A DNA stretch of 64,000 nucleotides from Parasponia andersonii (taxonomy: Eukaryota; Streptophyta; Magnoliopsida; Rosales; Cannabaceae). The stretch is from assembly GCA_002914805.1 (NCBI GenBank), contig JXTB01000014.1:1268609-1332608 (forward strand). Reading direction: 5' to 3'. The notes under the pieces are model-generated. The model saw nothing but the letters and a program-made list of their open reading frames with translations. It ran no database searches and was not told the DNA's origin. A program made the position numbers and the translations under genes. Positions 1-10,925 of this stretch are shown here, piece by piece. Position 1 is the stretch's first letter; each line of letters starts with the position of its first letter.

Positions 1-530
1 TTTACAAGTATAGCAGGCCACGTCAATGGCTTACATCAGGAGGATTTGGAGCTATGGGCTTTTGGCTTGCCTGCAGCTATGGGAGCTGCGGTTGCGAACC
101 CGGATTCGATCATTGTCGACATTGATGGCGATGGAAGTTTTATGATAAATGTTCAGGAGTTGGCAACCATCCGGGTGGAGAACCTCCCTGTGAAGATACT
201 CCTCTTGAATAACCAGCATCTAGGCATGGCTGTTCAGTGGGAGGATCCGTCATATAAGGCTAACAGAGCTCACTCGTACCTCGGAGATCCCTTAAGAGAA
301 TCTAAGATATTCCCTAACATGTTGAAGTTTGCTGATGCTTGCGGCATACCGGCCGCACGTGTGAAAAAGAAGGAAGAGGTTAGAGGAGCCATTCAGAAGA
401 TGTTGGACACTCCTGGCCCTTACTTACTAGATGTGATAATCCCCCGCCAAGAACACGTCCTTCCTATGTTCCTGTTGGTGGGACTTTCAAAGATGTGATC
501 ACCGAGGGAGATGGGAGAATAAAGTACTAG
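1..530 (+). pseudogene. ALS: Acetolactate synthase copy 1, 3' end, frameshifted
   Basis: ALS (AHAS large subunit) condenses pyruvate, or pyruvate with 2-ketobutyrate, in plastids using thiamine diphosphate (ThDP). This is the last ~175 codons of a copy whose 5' part lies outside the window. The reading starts in frame at base 3 ([14 protein letters not shown]), shifts by one inserted T near 60-63, continues through the ThDP motif DGDGSF...NN and the herbicide-site Trp (VQWED), then loses one base near 469 and returns to the original frame to end with GRIKY and TAG at 528-530. The single-frame ORF 46-498 is therefore an artefact of the two shifts. The protein between them is well conserved, apart from [11 protein letters not shown] where copy 4 has [11 protein letters not shown]. 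It is a recent pseudogene, or a gene with two base-calling errors. Confidence 0.9.
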
Positions 531-629
531 ATATCCAAGGATACTGGCACTTTATTTATTTATTTATTTTTTACCCCTGATTTCTATCTATATTCCTGTT
601 TTTTAATCTATCAGGCTTAGAGCATGTGT

Positions 630-680
630 AATGTAAGAATATTTCATTGTGCTAAGTAATGTAAGAATATTTCATTGTGC
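630..680. repeat. 28-bp direct duplication in ALS copy 1 3' flank
   Basis: The block AATGTAAGAATATTTCATTG plus TGC occurs at 630-652 and again at 658-680, a period of 28 bp. Copy 2 shows only one diverged unit at 46082-46104, so the duplication is probably specific to copy 1. Confidence 0.8.
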
Positions 681-1328
681 AAAGTTTATGATTTAGCATA
701 TATATATATAATGCCATCTCTTTCCAGTGCATTTATGGTAATAAAGGGTGTAGCTAATTTAGAATGACACATAATTTAACACCTTTTTTTGGATTTTATT
801 TTATTAAATAGAAGAAGCTTCCATGAAAAATATAATGAGAAGTTTCTTCTAACCAATAAACTAAGAAAAGATGTAAAAATCCATATTCTTATATACATTT
901 TTTTCAACAAGTAGGACCCACATATTTTGAAAAGTCAAAACTTATATATCTCACTCTCGTCTACCTTTCGTTCATTCTCTCATACCCCACCAAAAAGCAA
1001 AAAATAAAAATAAAAAATAAAAAAAATTATATATACATGTATATCTTTCTCTCCCTCCCTTTCTCTCGACGTTTTCTTATTCCTCATTGTGCTCAACGCA
1101 CAGTAGCCACAACTTCGTCGCTGACGACCGTCCTCCGGCTATGAGCACCACCACCACCTAGAATCAGACCGCCATCTCGAAACGAGCTGTTCGCCTGAGT
1201 TTCGCCGCCTGCAACTGCGCGAATCGCAGTTGGTGGAGGAAAATAACCGTGGAAGATTTAGCCGTGAACGGAGATTCCGACCACCTCAGCGAAACCACTT
1301 ACATCAGATTCCTCTAGAGAAACGTAAT

Positions 1329-1330
<2 letters not shown>

Positions 1331-1402
<72 letters not shown>
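1331..1402. repeat. (TA)n microsatellite
   Basis: An uninterrupted TA dinucleotide run of about 36 units. It is likely length-polymorphic. Confidence 0.97.
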
Positions 1403-1405
<3 letters not shown>

Positions 1406-1914
1406 GTCAATCCAATAGATATTTTTTATTTTAGCTAAGGATAAGTATTTATATTTTTTATTTTAGCTAAGGATAAGTATTTTTTTTTAGCAGTTGGATC
1501 ACCGTTAGAAATGACTATAATGAAGTGCATAAAAAGATATGTATCATTAATACTCTTTTTTTCTTATTTTTTACAATAAAAATATGTACATGGTAAATTT
1601 TCATTGGCCAAATTAACCTATGCATAGGTAAAAAAAAAAAAATGCCTACTGGATTGGTGCCCATATATATATATATTCAATTATACTCGGATTGAATTTT
1701 GCTACTTTTGATATTTTTGAACTATTTTAGTTTTGTATTTAAATTTTTCACTGTTAAATCGTAAAATAAATTTTTTAGATCATAAAATAAATTTTATATT
1801 TGTGATGTACTTGTGAAAACAAAAAATTGATATATATATATATTGATTATATTTAGTAACGAGTACAAAAAACGAAATCTAACAATTTAGATTTGTTTGA
1901 TTTTGTGTGCCACG

Positions 1915-3495
1915 GTGTTGGGTTTCGATCCGAACCTAAATTAGTCAAACCATATGTCTAACCTAGTTAATTTGGGTACTAAAAATTTAGTGGAGATATT
2001 TATTTCTCCATTCGAGGTCCTATTAGAAAATCAAATTTTTAAACATATCGATTAAATGTTCAAAAATGATGCTTGACCCTCCGAACGACACCCAACGATG
2101 CTAGAAGTCCTCCATAGCATCATAACGCTATTTGGATACTTGATTGAAGTAGGTGTTTAATTACTTGATTTTTATATCTGTGTTGAATCTTAATTGCATT
2201 AAAATTTATTTATGAAAAATCATGAATAAAATGATATTTTAATGAACTGTTGGAAAATCTTTGATTATTCTAGAATTAAACTGTGTGAATTCTATACATA
2301 TTTATAAAATCATGATCTTAGGATGATTCAGTAGATTTCTTGCCTAAGGTATAATAAATTCCAAAATAATATCAAATGGAATTTTAAAGCATTATTTAGT
2401 TATGTTTTGCATAGTTATTACATATATCTTGTTATATGTTGTACATATCATGAGATCACATATGAAATACATCTTAGGCATCACGTTGTTTAGTAAGCGG
2501 ACTAGTACACATGCCCTCGATAAGAGCTCGTAAACTTGCATTGACTTTTTTTTGATTATTCCTATTCGGTAGATATAGGCATTCAGTTGCCCTTCCAATT
2601 CGGTAGACTTAGACACATGGATGTCCCTACGATTTTTTGGGATAGGTATTAAGGAATGAGCACTTAGTACATATAGTACAAGTTTATAGTACAAGTTACT
2701 TTAATTCGTGATGAGAGGATGTATTCTCATAGAATAGGTTGATTTATAATATATATAATCTTGCGATTTTTGGTTTTGATTTTAAACATACGATTATTAT
2801 GTAGAATAATTATTTTATAAACTTGGTTTATAAATTGAGTTTGGAAAAATGTATTAACCATGCAGGTTTAGTAAAATTGTATCTACTCAAAAAGGTAATT
2901 GAGCTTCTACTGAGCATTCATGTGCTCACCTCCTACTTCCTCACACTTTGAGGTATTTATTTATTTTGTGGTAATTGTTCTGGTGGCTTAAGAAGTATGC
3001 TTGACATGTGCTTGCAGTTTCAATCCTCTTTATTGGTTAGTTCATACTCTATAACATCTTTTCTTCTCTTAGCCGAATTTATTTAGATAATTGTAGTATA
3101 TTTACTAAGTGGAGGTATGAGGATGATTTTGGTATTAAATTGAGTACTTAAAAATTAAAAAAAAATAATTTTATATAAATCATTTGAACTCTGGGCTTAG
3201 GCTTCAAAATTATTGAATTCTTTATTCATTAAATTTTATAATTTAATAAAAGTTTCTAACTATTTAATTAGAAATTTCTCTAAACTTTAAATGAAAGATT
3301 TCTTAAAAAATTTAAAACTAATAGATGATATCGTGATTCTCAAATTTTCCTAATTTTGAAATTTACTTACTTTTGAGGACTAAAACCTAAGTTTCAAGTA
3401 CTCGATTTTTTTCAAAATTTTAGAAGAGTATTATTTATCATTATTCTCAACTTAAAATTACTAAAAATCATGGCTTTGAAATTCTGGCTGTGACA
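1915..3495 (+). repeat. LTR-like dispersed repeat, copy A
   Basis: This stretch aligns by eye over more than 1 kb with 24410-25837. Shared blocks include TTTATTTATGAAAAATCATG near 2205, CTGTGTGAATT near 2281 and ATGTTGTACATA near 2437. The right end reads GGCTGTGACA; copy B ends GGTCATGACA. Plant Ty3/gypsy LTRs commonly end in this way just before a tRNA-Met primer site, so I read both copies as solo LTRs or LTR fragments of one family. No primer site or internal region follows. The left boundary is approximate and no target duplication was found. Confidence 0.5.
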
Positions 3496-3499
3496 GAAA

Positions 3500-4692
3500 A
3501 TAATTAAAGTAAAAGAAACTAAGATATGTGTAACTCTATTCTTATCTTTTAGAACAAAATTGCGTAAGATATTTCCTAACAAGCGGAGATTGACAAGTAT
3601 ATCTAAAATCACAGGATCATCAACTAAAACTGAATTCTTGGAATGAATTGCCGAAATCACATTGTTAGCATCACTTTTAACCTCAGTCACTTCAAGATTG
3701 TATTGAAGGACAATATTGGTACCTTCACGGATAGCCATATGCAATATAAGCAGTAAAGCGACTAGAGATTCTAGTGGCAGCAACACCTTTAACTTGTCCC
3801 AGATGATTGCGGACGACTGCTTCAATAACAGTGACACCATTTGGTTTATCAATTGCGACATCAACGTTAAGTTTTAACGTTCTAATAGAAGAAGGAGACC
3901 ATCGGGGAATTAACAGAGGATGAATTGATTGGCTAAACCTGAGGGTGGTTCAAGCCTTTTATCCTGAAATCCAGGATTCCATGGCTTCTAGAGAATAAAA
4001 GGTAGACCGGACTCATTTCCCATGAATCGCATCATTCCACTCGCTCCAGAGAAACGAAATGAGCGCGCACATCTATGTTTTAAATCAAAGACAAAACTAG
4101 CAAAAGAGTTCTAATTTCTGAGCTGCATTTGGTTCTAACAAATATACTTTCCTGAAAAATTTTCTCAACTATTAGGCACTCTAGAAGTGCATGGAGAGTT
4201 GTTTCAACGTATAAGCCATGACGAGAATAAATATTGGAGCAAGGGACACCTCAAGTGTGAAGATAGAATGCAGTTTGAACCATATCATAAAATGCTCTCC
4301 AAACAAAAATTTTAACATTACTAGGTATTTTCAGATTCCACAAAAGCTTCCACTATTTAGTTATGTTGGAATAATCCAAAGAAAAAGCCTTGCCCCCGGT
4401 GTTCCATAATAACTTTTTATCCCGATTTGACGGAATTAGTACACTTGTCAGTATAATGCCAGACCAAAAGATCTTCTAAGTTGCCAAGACTCAAAGGAAT
4501 ATTAGGAATTAGCATAGAATCAATCAGCCAAAACAAATCATTTATTTTTTAAGTAAGCAAGTCCGAAACCAACAAGTCTTTAGAAGTCTCATTCGGTAAA
4601 GTAATAGGTTTAAAACGAGAAGGTCTAGGGAGCCATGGATCATAAAAGACTTTAATCAAGGAGTCATTACCTACTTGCCAGTGAATCCCAAG
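3500..4692 (-). pseudogene. LINE-A, C-terminal part (RNase H domain)
   Basis: This is the downstream part, on the - strand, of a non-LTR retrotransposon whose reverse transcriptase (RT) lies at 17346-18970. From 4692 downward it reads GIHWQVGNDSLIKVFYDPWLPRP, typical of the region after the RT in plant LINEs. From about 3868 down come NVDVAID, VRNHLGQVKG and then, after a frameshift, EVTEVKSDANNVISAI with a later NRVTHILV, the pattern of the RNase H domain at the end of plant LINE proteins. Several stops and at least one frameshift show it is dead. Joining 4692 to 17346 with one CCAAG copy removed restores a continuous reading, which shows that the Tat-type element landed inside it. Confidence 0.8.
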
Positions 4693-5522
4693 TGTTGGAT
4701 CGGTTTTCACTAGCTATCCACGTGTCTCTGAACTACTGATGTTATATCTTCTAACTGTCCACTTATCCTTGCTATCCCAAAGAGCTTTTGACTTCAGACA
4801 GGGTCGAAGAGGCGGGGGAGGCCACCTGCAAAAACTCTCCGATACTTAAGTCAGTTGTTTATCTTTGATTCAGGGTAGCAAAGATTTAGTTTTTCTTTAT
4901 ATGAGTATATCTGTCTTTTGCTCATAAACTTTTAAATATTTCTTTATGTATGCGTACATGCCTCTCCTCTTCGGGGATGCATGGTTCATATATATAATCC
5001 TGGAACTGTGAACCTCATGGTTCTTAATCCCAGGACCGAGTACCTTTTCTCATCAGGACTTACTCCAGAGATCACGGGCCCAGATTACCTTGATTTTCCC
5101 GGCATTGTCGTAGCCTAGTTTCTACCATCCCATATGGCTCGAGTCTGTCAGGGGTGAGACTTTGGCTAATAGCCATTCTGTCAGGACGGTTTGCCCAATA
5201 CGCACACCTACTCAGGATCGCATTAAATACTCTATCTGGATCTGGAGCTGTGAGTTGCTTCCCACTGTACTCTGATGGAAGATTCTTGAGGCTCCCGACC
5301 CTCAACTGTCGAGGTAAGAATCGGACTGGGTCGAGTCTATCCAGGGTCTGGGATGGGCTGGACCCTAGCCTCGGACAGCCCATGGGCCTATGCGGTACCA
5401 CGTGTGACTCGCGTTGTTTTTAATTGGCCACTCTCGACACATGTTAGATGGTGTACCTCGTTTATGACCTGTTCTGCTACTTAATCGTTCACATGGAGTA
5501 TGATTTAGGAACGGGTCCCACA
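4693..5522 (-). repeat. Element 1 LTR (3' LTR)
   Basis: In + orientation it begins TGTTGGATCGG and ends GGGTCCCACA. It pairs with 16514-17345. Both are GC-richer than the flanks and differ by scattered transitions. Open frames inside it (for example 5072-5401 on the - strand) recur in the other LTR and are not genes. Confidence 0.95.
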
Positions 5523-5540
5523 ACTACTCCCATTTCCCTA
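5523..5540 (-). other. Element 1 polypurine tract
   Basis: Read on the - strand, the bases just before the 3' LTR are purine-rich (GGGAAATGGGAG). This is the expected primer for plus-strand DNA synthesis, and its position confirms the orientation of the element. Confidence 0.7.
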
Positions 5541-5901
5541 TTTGATGGATTCGTATCCATCAAGTTGGGAAATCGTTTTTCTTTTCCTCCAATTTGAGGG
5601 ATACACGTGGCTCCCCAATTACAGATGCGGAGGCATGCCATCTCGTGTCACAATTTTTTCAAATTTTGAAATTCTGACGCTTCGGTTTTCCTTGCCCTGC
5701 CCTTTTCTAGGAAAAAACTCTTCGGCTTCCCCTCTATAAAAGCCGCATTTACGCTCATTTGTTACTTTACCAAAATCTCCAATCATTCTAGGTTTCTAAA
5801 ATCTTAAGGTTTCTGACTTCTCCCTTTACTAGAAACTTTTGCTCCTTTTGATCGTATCCAGAACGATAGCCTCGAACCAAAACCAGAAGCACTGCCCTGT
5901 T

Positions 5902-8900
5902 ATGGATTCGGAGTTGGATTCGTTGAGGAGATAGTTTTGCTTCCTTGGCAGAGTTACATTGCAAAGCGTCGAGATCCCCGTAGATTGGTACCTTCGGCCT
6001 TCTGCCCCCGAAGGCTCTATTATTTTGGGGAAGAGGCATCTGGAATGGCTGCGGTTTCCCCTTCCTTCCCTGATCTATCAGTTCTTCGCTCTGATGGGGA
6101 TCCGCCCGATGCAGCTGAATGCTAACGGGGTCATGATCTTGATGGGGCTCTCTGCTCTGTCAGTTCTCTAGAACATACATATTGACCTGGAGGTGGTCTT
6201 TTATGCCTACAAGCTTACCTTCATCTCTAAAAAGAGCTCCTACCCCACTTTCTACCTCCAACCGCTCCCGGGACGCCATATTTTCTGAGGATTGCGAGGT
6301 CAAACAAGCAATGAGACTCTCACTCTAGGTTGTATGCCATCAGAGGGGTGTGGTGCTCTTCTTTGGTGAATGGAGAGCACTTCCAAGTTCTTTTGTTTTT
6401 TCTGTAGAGTAAGAACTAGGTCGTGATTTTTGGGTCTGCGTTCACCTTGTCCGCTATTACTCATGATATTTTTCCTTGTGCAGCCTCTACGAAAGAAAGC
6501 AAATTTGAGCCCCAATTGTCAGCGGGGCGGCTCAAGGAGCTAGAGGGGATTGTCATCTTTGGGTCCCCTAGGGATTGCAGCCACATCCAGGCCATCCTAA
6601 AACCCCAGGTGATAAATATGATGCCTAGGATGATCTCATACTTTCCCTTCCCGCTGGATACCTGGGTCATCACAAAGTACTTGTGGAGCCAGCTTAACGC
6701 CCGTGCTCTGATCCGGTTCCACCATGATGAGCAGAGTCGCATCACCATGGTGGATCGTCAGGTTACAGCTTCGAGCCAGCTGGCAGGTCCCTACGACCTG
6801 GTGGTGCCGACTAGCCACGAGCTCGAAGAGGCCGTGAAACTCGTTGCCGAGGAGTGCGTCAAGCTCTGTAGAGAGGAAACCGCCGCCTCTAAGAGAGTTA
6901 AAGGTGAGTTCATTTTCGCATCATGGAGCTCAGTCGATTGGGTTATAACTGTGTTCTAACTACGTTGCTTGCTCTTTATAGGTTCTGATGCAGGCCCCAT
7001 GGCAGACCCTTCTCCCGTTAAGGGGAGTGCTATTGTACACAAGGCTCGCTCCAAGGTAATCGCTGGTCGGTGCCTTGTGGTGTACTCAGAGGACGAAGCA
7101 CCTGTTGTCCCCTTTCTGGAGCAAGCGGACCTCCGACTCGGGAGGCGACAGCCATAAAAGTCGTTTATGGCAAGAGGGCACCTTCGAGCCTGCCCGGGGA
7201 ATCCGCTGCTTCGACCTCTTCCTCCTCCAACTCCAGTTCGAATACGAGCACGGGGTCCGGTGCTGTTTGCCCCGGTAGGGAGATCGCTGAGCTTAGCAGG
7301 GGGGCTTCGATTGAAATCTCGGCTATTTTCCCCTCTCCTGGTCCCAATAAAACGGCGTCACGAGGCCGACTCATCCAAAGAGAAGGAGGGCCCAGTAGGG
7401 AAGAGGGGCAAAATTACCCCATCTTCCGACAGTGATGACGATGGGGACACGCTGACCCTTATAAGGAGGAGCAAGTCTGCTCGCAGCAGCCTGTCAGGGG
7501 GGACTAGTCAAGACAAGACCGAAAAATCATATTCAGGCGGGGCTCCGATGGGGGTGGCAACCGAAACTACTGATTCAGTAGTAGTCGCTGTGGTGTCTTC
7601 TACTAAGGATGTGCCATCCCCAGCTGTCGCCGAAGGCACACTCGGCGACACCCAGCTTTCTACCGTCTCCACCACCACTGCTTCGGGAGCATTGAAAAGA
7701 GCTTCGGGAGCGTGTCTGGTGGGAGCAGAGGGTGTCCTCGCAGTTGGCAGGGTAGAGTTGCGTTCTTCAAATGCAGACAACACCCAAGGAGAGGGTCCAG
7801 CTACGGAGCCCGAGCTGGAGATGCTCTCCTTGGAGAATGTTAAGTTAGTCGCTGGCCGTAACATTGCGCAGGTTTGGCTCGTTTGGCCGCCACCTCCATT
7901 TTTTTGGCATCCTTGCTAAACACTGACTTCCCTTTCTTGTATCTTGTAGCTAGCCGCCATCCAGTCCTTCTATTCTTCTCGTGTTAGGGAGCTGACCGGG
8001 GAGTTGAACTACCATTCTGCGCTGGCTGAGCGGAGCGAGGCCGCCCTTGCCAAGTTGAGGCTTGACTTCGACTTGTATCGGAGCCTGAATGAGGCTAAGT
8101 TCGGCAGCGCGGTGGCTTATACTCTGAGTATCGAGAGGGTCAGGCGTGAGGAGCTGGTTGCAAAGTTAGCCGAGACAGAGGCCGACAGGCTCACTCAATC
8201 CGAGGCCGCCAGGCTGGCCCAAAATGAGCTCAGGGTCAAGGAGCAGGACCTGTAGAACGCAGGGGCGGAGATGGGGCTGGCCTTCATCGCTCGCGATAGG
8301 GCCGTCGATGATGCTAAAGAGATGAGAAAAGCCGAGGTGAAAGCCAAACTGGAGGCCCATTCCCTGAAGCGCAGAATCGACCGGTCCAATGAGGTAATCC
8401 GACATCTTTGCTTAGATCATAAAAAATTGATGGGGGCTCATGCAGAGCTATCTCGCAAGCATAACAAAGATCTCGCCGACATTAACACTCTTTTGGTCGA
8501 CTTGTCGCAGCGGCAAGCGGAGCTGAGGCTGGGGGCACTGAGGGATAGACTGGCGGACGCGGAGAAACTGAAGACGAGGTACCAGAGGCGGGTAAATGTC
8601 CTTTCTGCAGAAAGCTACAGGTCTGCTGGGAGAACAGGGAATTCGAAGGCCACGAGGAAGTGGTAATGCTAGACCAGTTTGACGAGCAGAAAGGCGACGA
8701 GAGAGACCATTATTTCGTCAAGCACTACATGCAGCAACTAGGGGATGAGATCAACATCGTGTACCCTGCTAATGTACTGAAGATGCTCGACGAAGAAAAA
8801 GACGAGCCCTCTACATCCGCCTTTGTTGCCAAGGAGATTGTCCTCACTTCCGGTGTGCTAGAGCAAGCCTCGGAGGTTCCTTGTGTTCAGCTTGATATTG

Positions 8901-9282
8901 GGGCCAGTTGGGTCTGGCACGGTTGTTTTGTCCAACAATGACTCTGACCCTGGTACACCACCCTCTGCCGAAGCTGGTCCAAGTGCCGAAACTGGCTGTG
9001 CTCCCCTGGCTGCAGGTAATTAGGGCCTCTTGTTCTGTGTATTTATAAAGTTGACCCTTGTTGTAACCATTCTCTCACTCTTTTTGTTGACCGCATTTAG
9101 TGTTAGGGTCAAATATCGTATACGACGCCATTCCCTTATCGGAAGCACAGCCGGTGTTTGGGTTTGACTTGGTCGTATATGATTTTGAGTTCTTAGTGAA
9201 TTCTCCTCATACTATGATCGACAAGATTAACTCTGGAGATCAGGATATGAGTTTCGGCTTATCCAGTTTTAAGGATGTATAA
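5902..9282 (+). pseudogene. Antisense extra ORF of element 1, with introns
   Basis: This gene runs against the element's gag-pol. From ATG 5902 (MDSELDS) and after a stop it reads DWYLRPSAPEGSII, then HLEWLRFPLPSLIYQFFALM and GIRPMQLNANGVMILM, matching the pattern of the plant 'putative gypsy-type transposon' domain (Pfam PF04195, named from memory). A middle exon (6423-6903) leads to a Ser-rich linker and then a long Glu/Arg/Ala-rich coiled coil (about 7985-8650). The end is near 9282. Three clean GT-AG introns are visible: 6904-6981 (78 bp, frame kept), 7872-7949 and 9016-9100. Stops and frameshifts show it is decayed. Its function is unknown. Confidence 0.75.
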
Positions 9283-9599
9283 CCACTGTTATGACTTGTC
9301 TTGGCAGAATTCGACCCACGCGTGTGGTTGGACTTCTCTGACCCCAAATGAGAACGCACCAGGAACCAGCTCTGTGGGTTGGTTGGCCACTGTTTAGACC
9401 CATCGCTGCAGAGGAAAAGGCCTGGGCTCGGCTCTCATCAGGAGCGAACAGGGCGCTACCACTCTGATGTGTCCTTGCGAGTCCGTCCAAGACCTGCCTC
9501 TTATAAGTAGAGCTTCCGGGTGCACATCCCTGTCGACCATGCATTTTGTATTTTAGGAAACAATAAACAAAGTTTGGTTTTAACTTCTGTCTTTATGCC
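9283..9599. other. Element 1 spacer between antisense ORF and tandem array
   Basis: Moderately GC-rich, non-coding internal sequence of element 1. I see no motif other than the onset of the 75-bp repeat at its right edge. Confidence 0.5.
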
Positions 9600-10100
9600 T
9601 GGTCTTGTACTAGACTACTTCCAATGGGTAGGCTCTAACTCTATTTATTCCCAGTTCACGCGTAATTAAACCACTCTCTGGGTAGGGCCTGCTTCTAACG
9701 GGTAGACCCTAACCCTGCTTTCGTTTGTCTCGCACGCGGCTAAAATGCTCTCTGGGGAGGGTCTACTTCCAATAGGTGGACCCTGACTCCACTTTCCTTT
9801 AGCTTTTCATATAGTTGAGATGCCCCTTAGAGGGGGTCTACTTCCAACGGGTGGACCCTAACCATGCTTTCCTATATCTTTTCGTATAGCTAAGATGCTC
9901 CTTAGAGAGGGTCTACTTCCAATGGATAGACCATGTCCCTACTTTCATTTAGCTTTTCGTATGGCTAAGGCGCTCCTCAGGGAGGGTCTACTCCCAACGG
10001 GTGGACCCTATCCCTGCTTTTATTTAGCTTTTCGCATGGCTAAGGCGCTCCTTAGTGAGGGTCTACTTCCAACGGGTGGACCCTGACCCTGCTTTCCTTT
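9600..10100. repeat. 75-bp tandem repeat array in element 1
   Basis: About seven head-to-tail units. The core GGGTCTACTTCCAA and its variants start near 9610, 9685, 9759, 9834, 9909, 9984 and 10059, giving a 75-bp period (once 74). Later units are more alike than the first two. The array lies between the integrase end and the antisense ORF, in the 3' untranslated part of the element, where Tat/Ogre elements are known to carry satellite-like arrays. Short open frames here (for example 9895-10086) are products of the repetition. Confidence 0.93.
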
Positions 10101-10124
10101 GAGGGCAGGCCGCAAGTTTTCGCC

Positions 10125-10735
10125 GCGCGGCTCTTTCTTCTTCGTACGTTTTCTCAGGCCATCGGCAAGCTTTTTATTGCATGATGTGATTCAAATAGTA
10201 CGATCGTTTTCGAGGTTTACTGGCAAGTTTTTGGTTACGCAGCTCTTTCCTTTTCGTACGTTTTCTCAGGTCATCAGCTAGCATTTTAGTGCACGATGTG
10301 ATTCCCATAGCACGATCATTTTCGAGGTCTGCTGGCAAGTTTTTGGTTGCATAGCTCTTTCTTCTTCGTACGTTTTCTCGGGCCATCGGCTAGCATTTTA
10401 GTGCACGATGTGATTCCCATAATACGATCGTTTTTGAGGTCTACTGGCAAGTTTTTAGTTGTGCAGCTCTTTCCTTTTCGTACATTTTCTCGGGTCATCG
10501 GCTAGCATTTTAGCCCATGATGTGATTCCTATAGTACGATCGTTTTCGAGGTCTGCTGGCAAATTTTTGATTGCGCAGCTCTTTCCTTTTCGTACGTTTT
10601 CTCAGGTCATCGGCCAGCATTTTAGTGCATGATGTGATTCCCATAGTACGATCATTTTAGAGGTCTGCTGCAAGTTTTTGGTTGCGTAGTTCTTTCCTCT
10701 TCATACTTATTCTCGGGTAGTCGGCAAGTAACGTG
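10125..10735. repeat. 112-bp tandem repeat array in element 1
   Basis: A second array with an unrelated unit. The marker TTCGTACGTTTTCTC occurs at 10141, 10253, 10365, 10477 and 10589, with a diverged unit near 10700: an exact 112-bp period. Each unit also carries GATGTGATTC and a CGATCRTTTTCGAGG-like block. The open frames at 10174-10386 and 10316-10498 are repetition artefacts. Confidence 0.93.
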
Positions 10736-10925
10736 ATCCCCGCGGTACGATTCTTGATTGCATGAATAGTGCCTGGGGTCTGCCATTGTGAGCAGACTCC
10801 TTTTCTATAGCAATCCAAAGGATAAATCCGTGTGGCATAAAACTTTAACTTGTTTTGAAATTAAGCTTTTTAATAATATAAGCATTTACATGGGTCTTAC
10901 GACATTTACATATGTTTCACACGTG
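10736..10925. other. Element 1 spacer after pol
   Basis: A short non-coding stretch between the end of the integrase reading and the 112-bp array. Nothing else is seen. Confidence 0.5.

Larger units (their letters stand above)
531..1914. other. 3' flank of ALS copy 1 and AT-rich spacer
   Basis: No gene seen. Bases 531-800 are the 3' UTR and downstream flank of ALS copy 1; parts recur after copy 2 (46077-46400), for example TTATGATTTAGC and TTTATGGTAA. A compact GC-rich patch at about 1080-1325 contrasts with the AT-rich surroundings and holds a short perfect hairpin. I could not match it to a protein in any frame. A TA microsatellite follows. Confidence 0.6.

Noticed and set aside
46..498. 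Single ORF starting at a TTG codon taken as a gene
   Set aside because: It is the middle of ALS copy 1 between two frameshifts; its first codons and its tail after PMF do not match ALS.
5072..5423. Open frames in the element 1 LTR
   Set aside because: They recur in the second LTR (16923-17246) and reflect GC-rich LTR sequence, not a gene.
9600..10735. CRISPR-like array
   Set aside because: The units are contiguous tandem repeats without unique spacers, in a plant retrotransposon.
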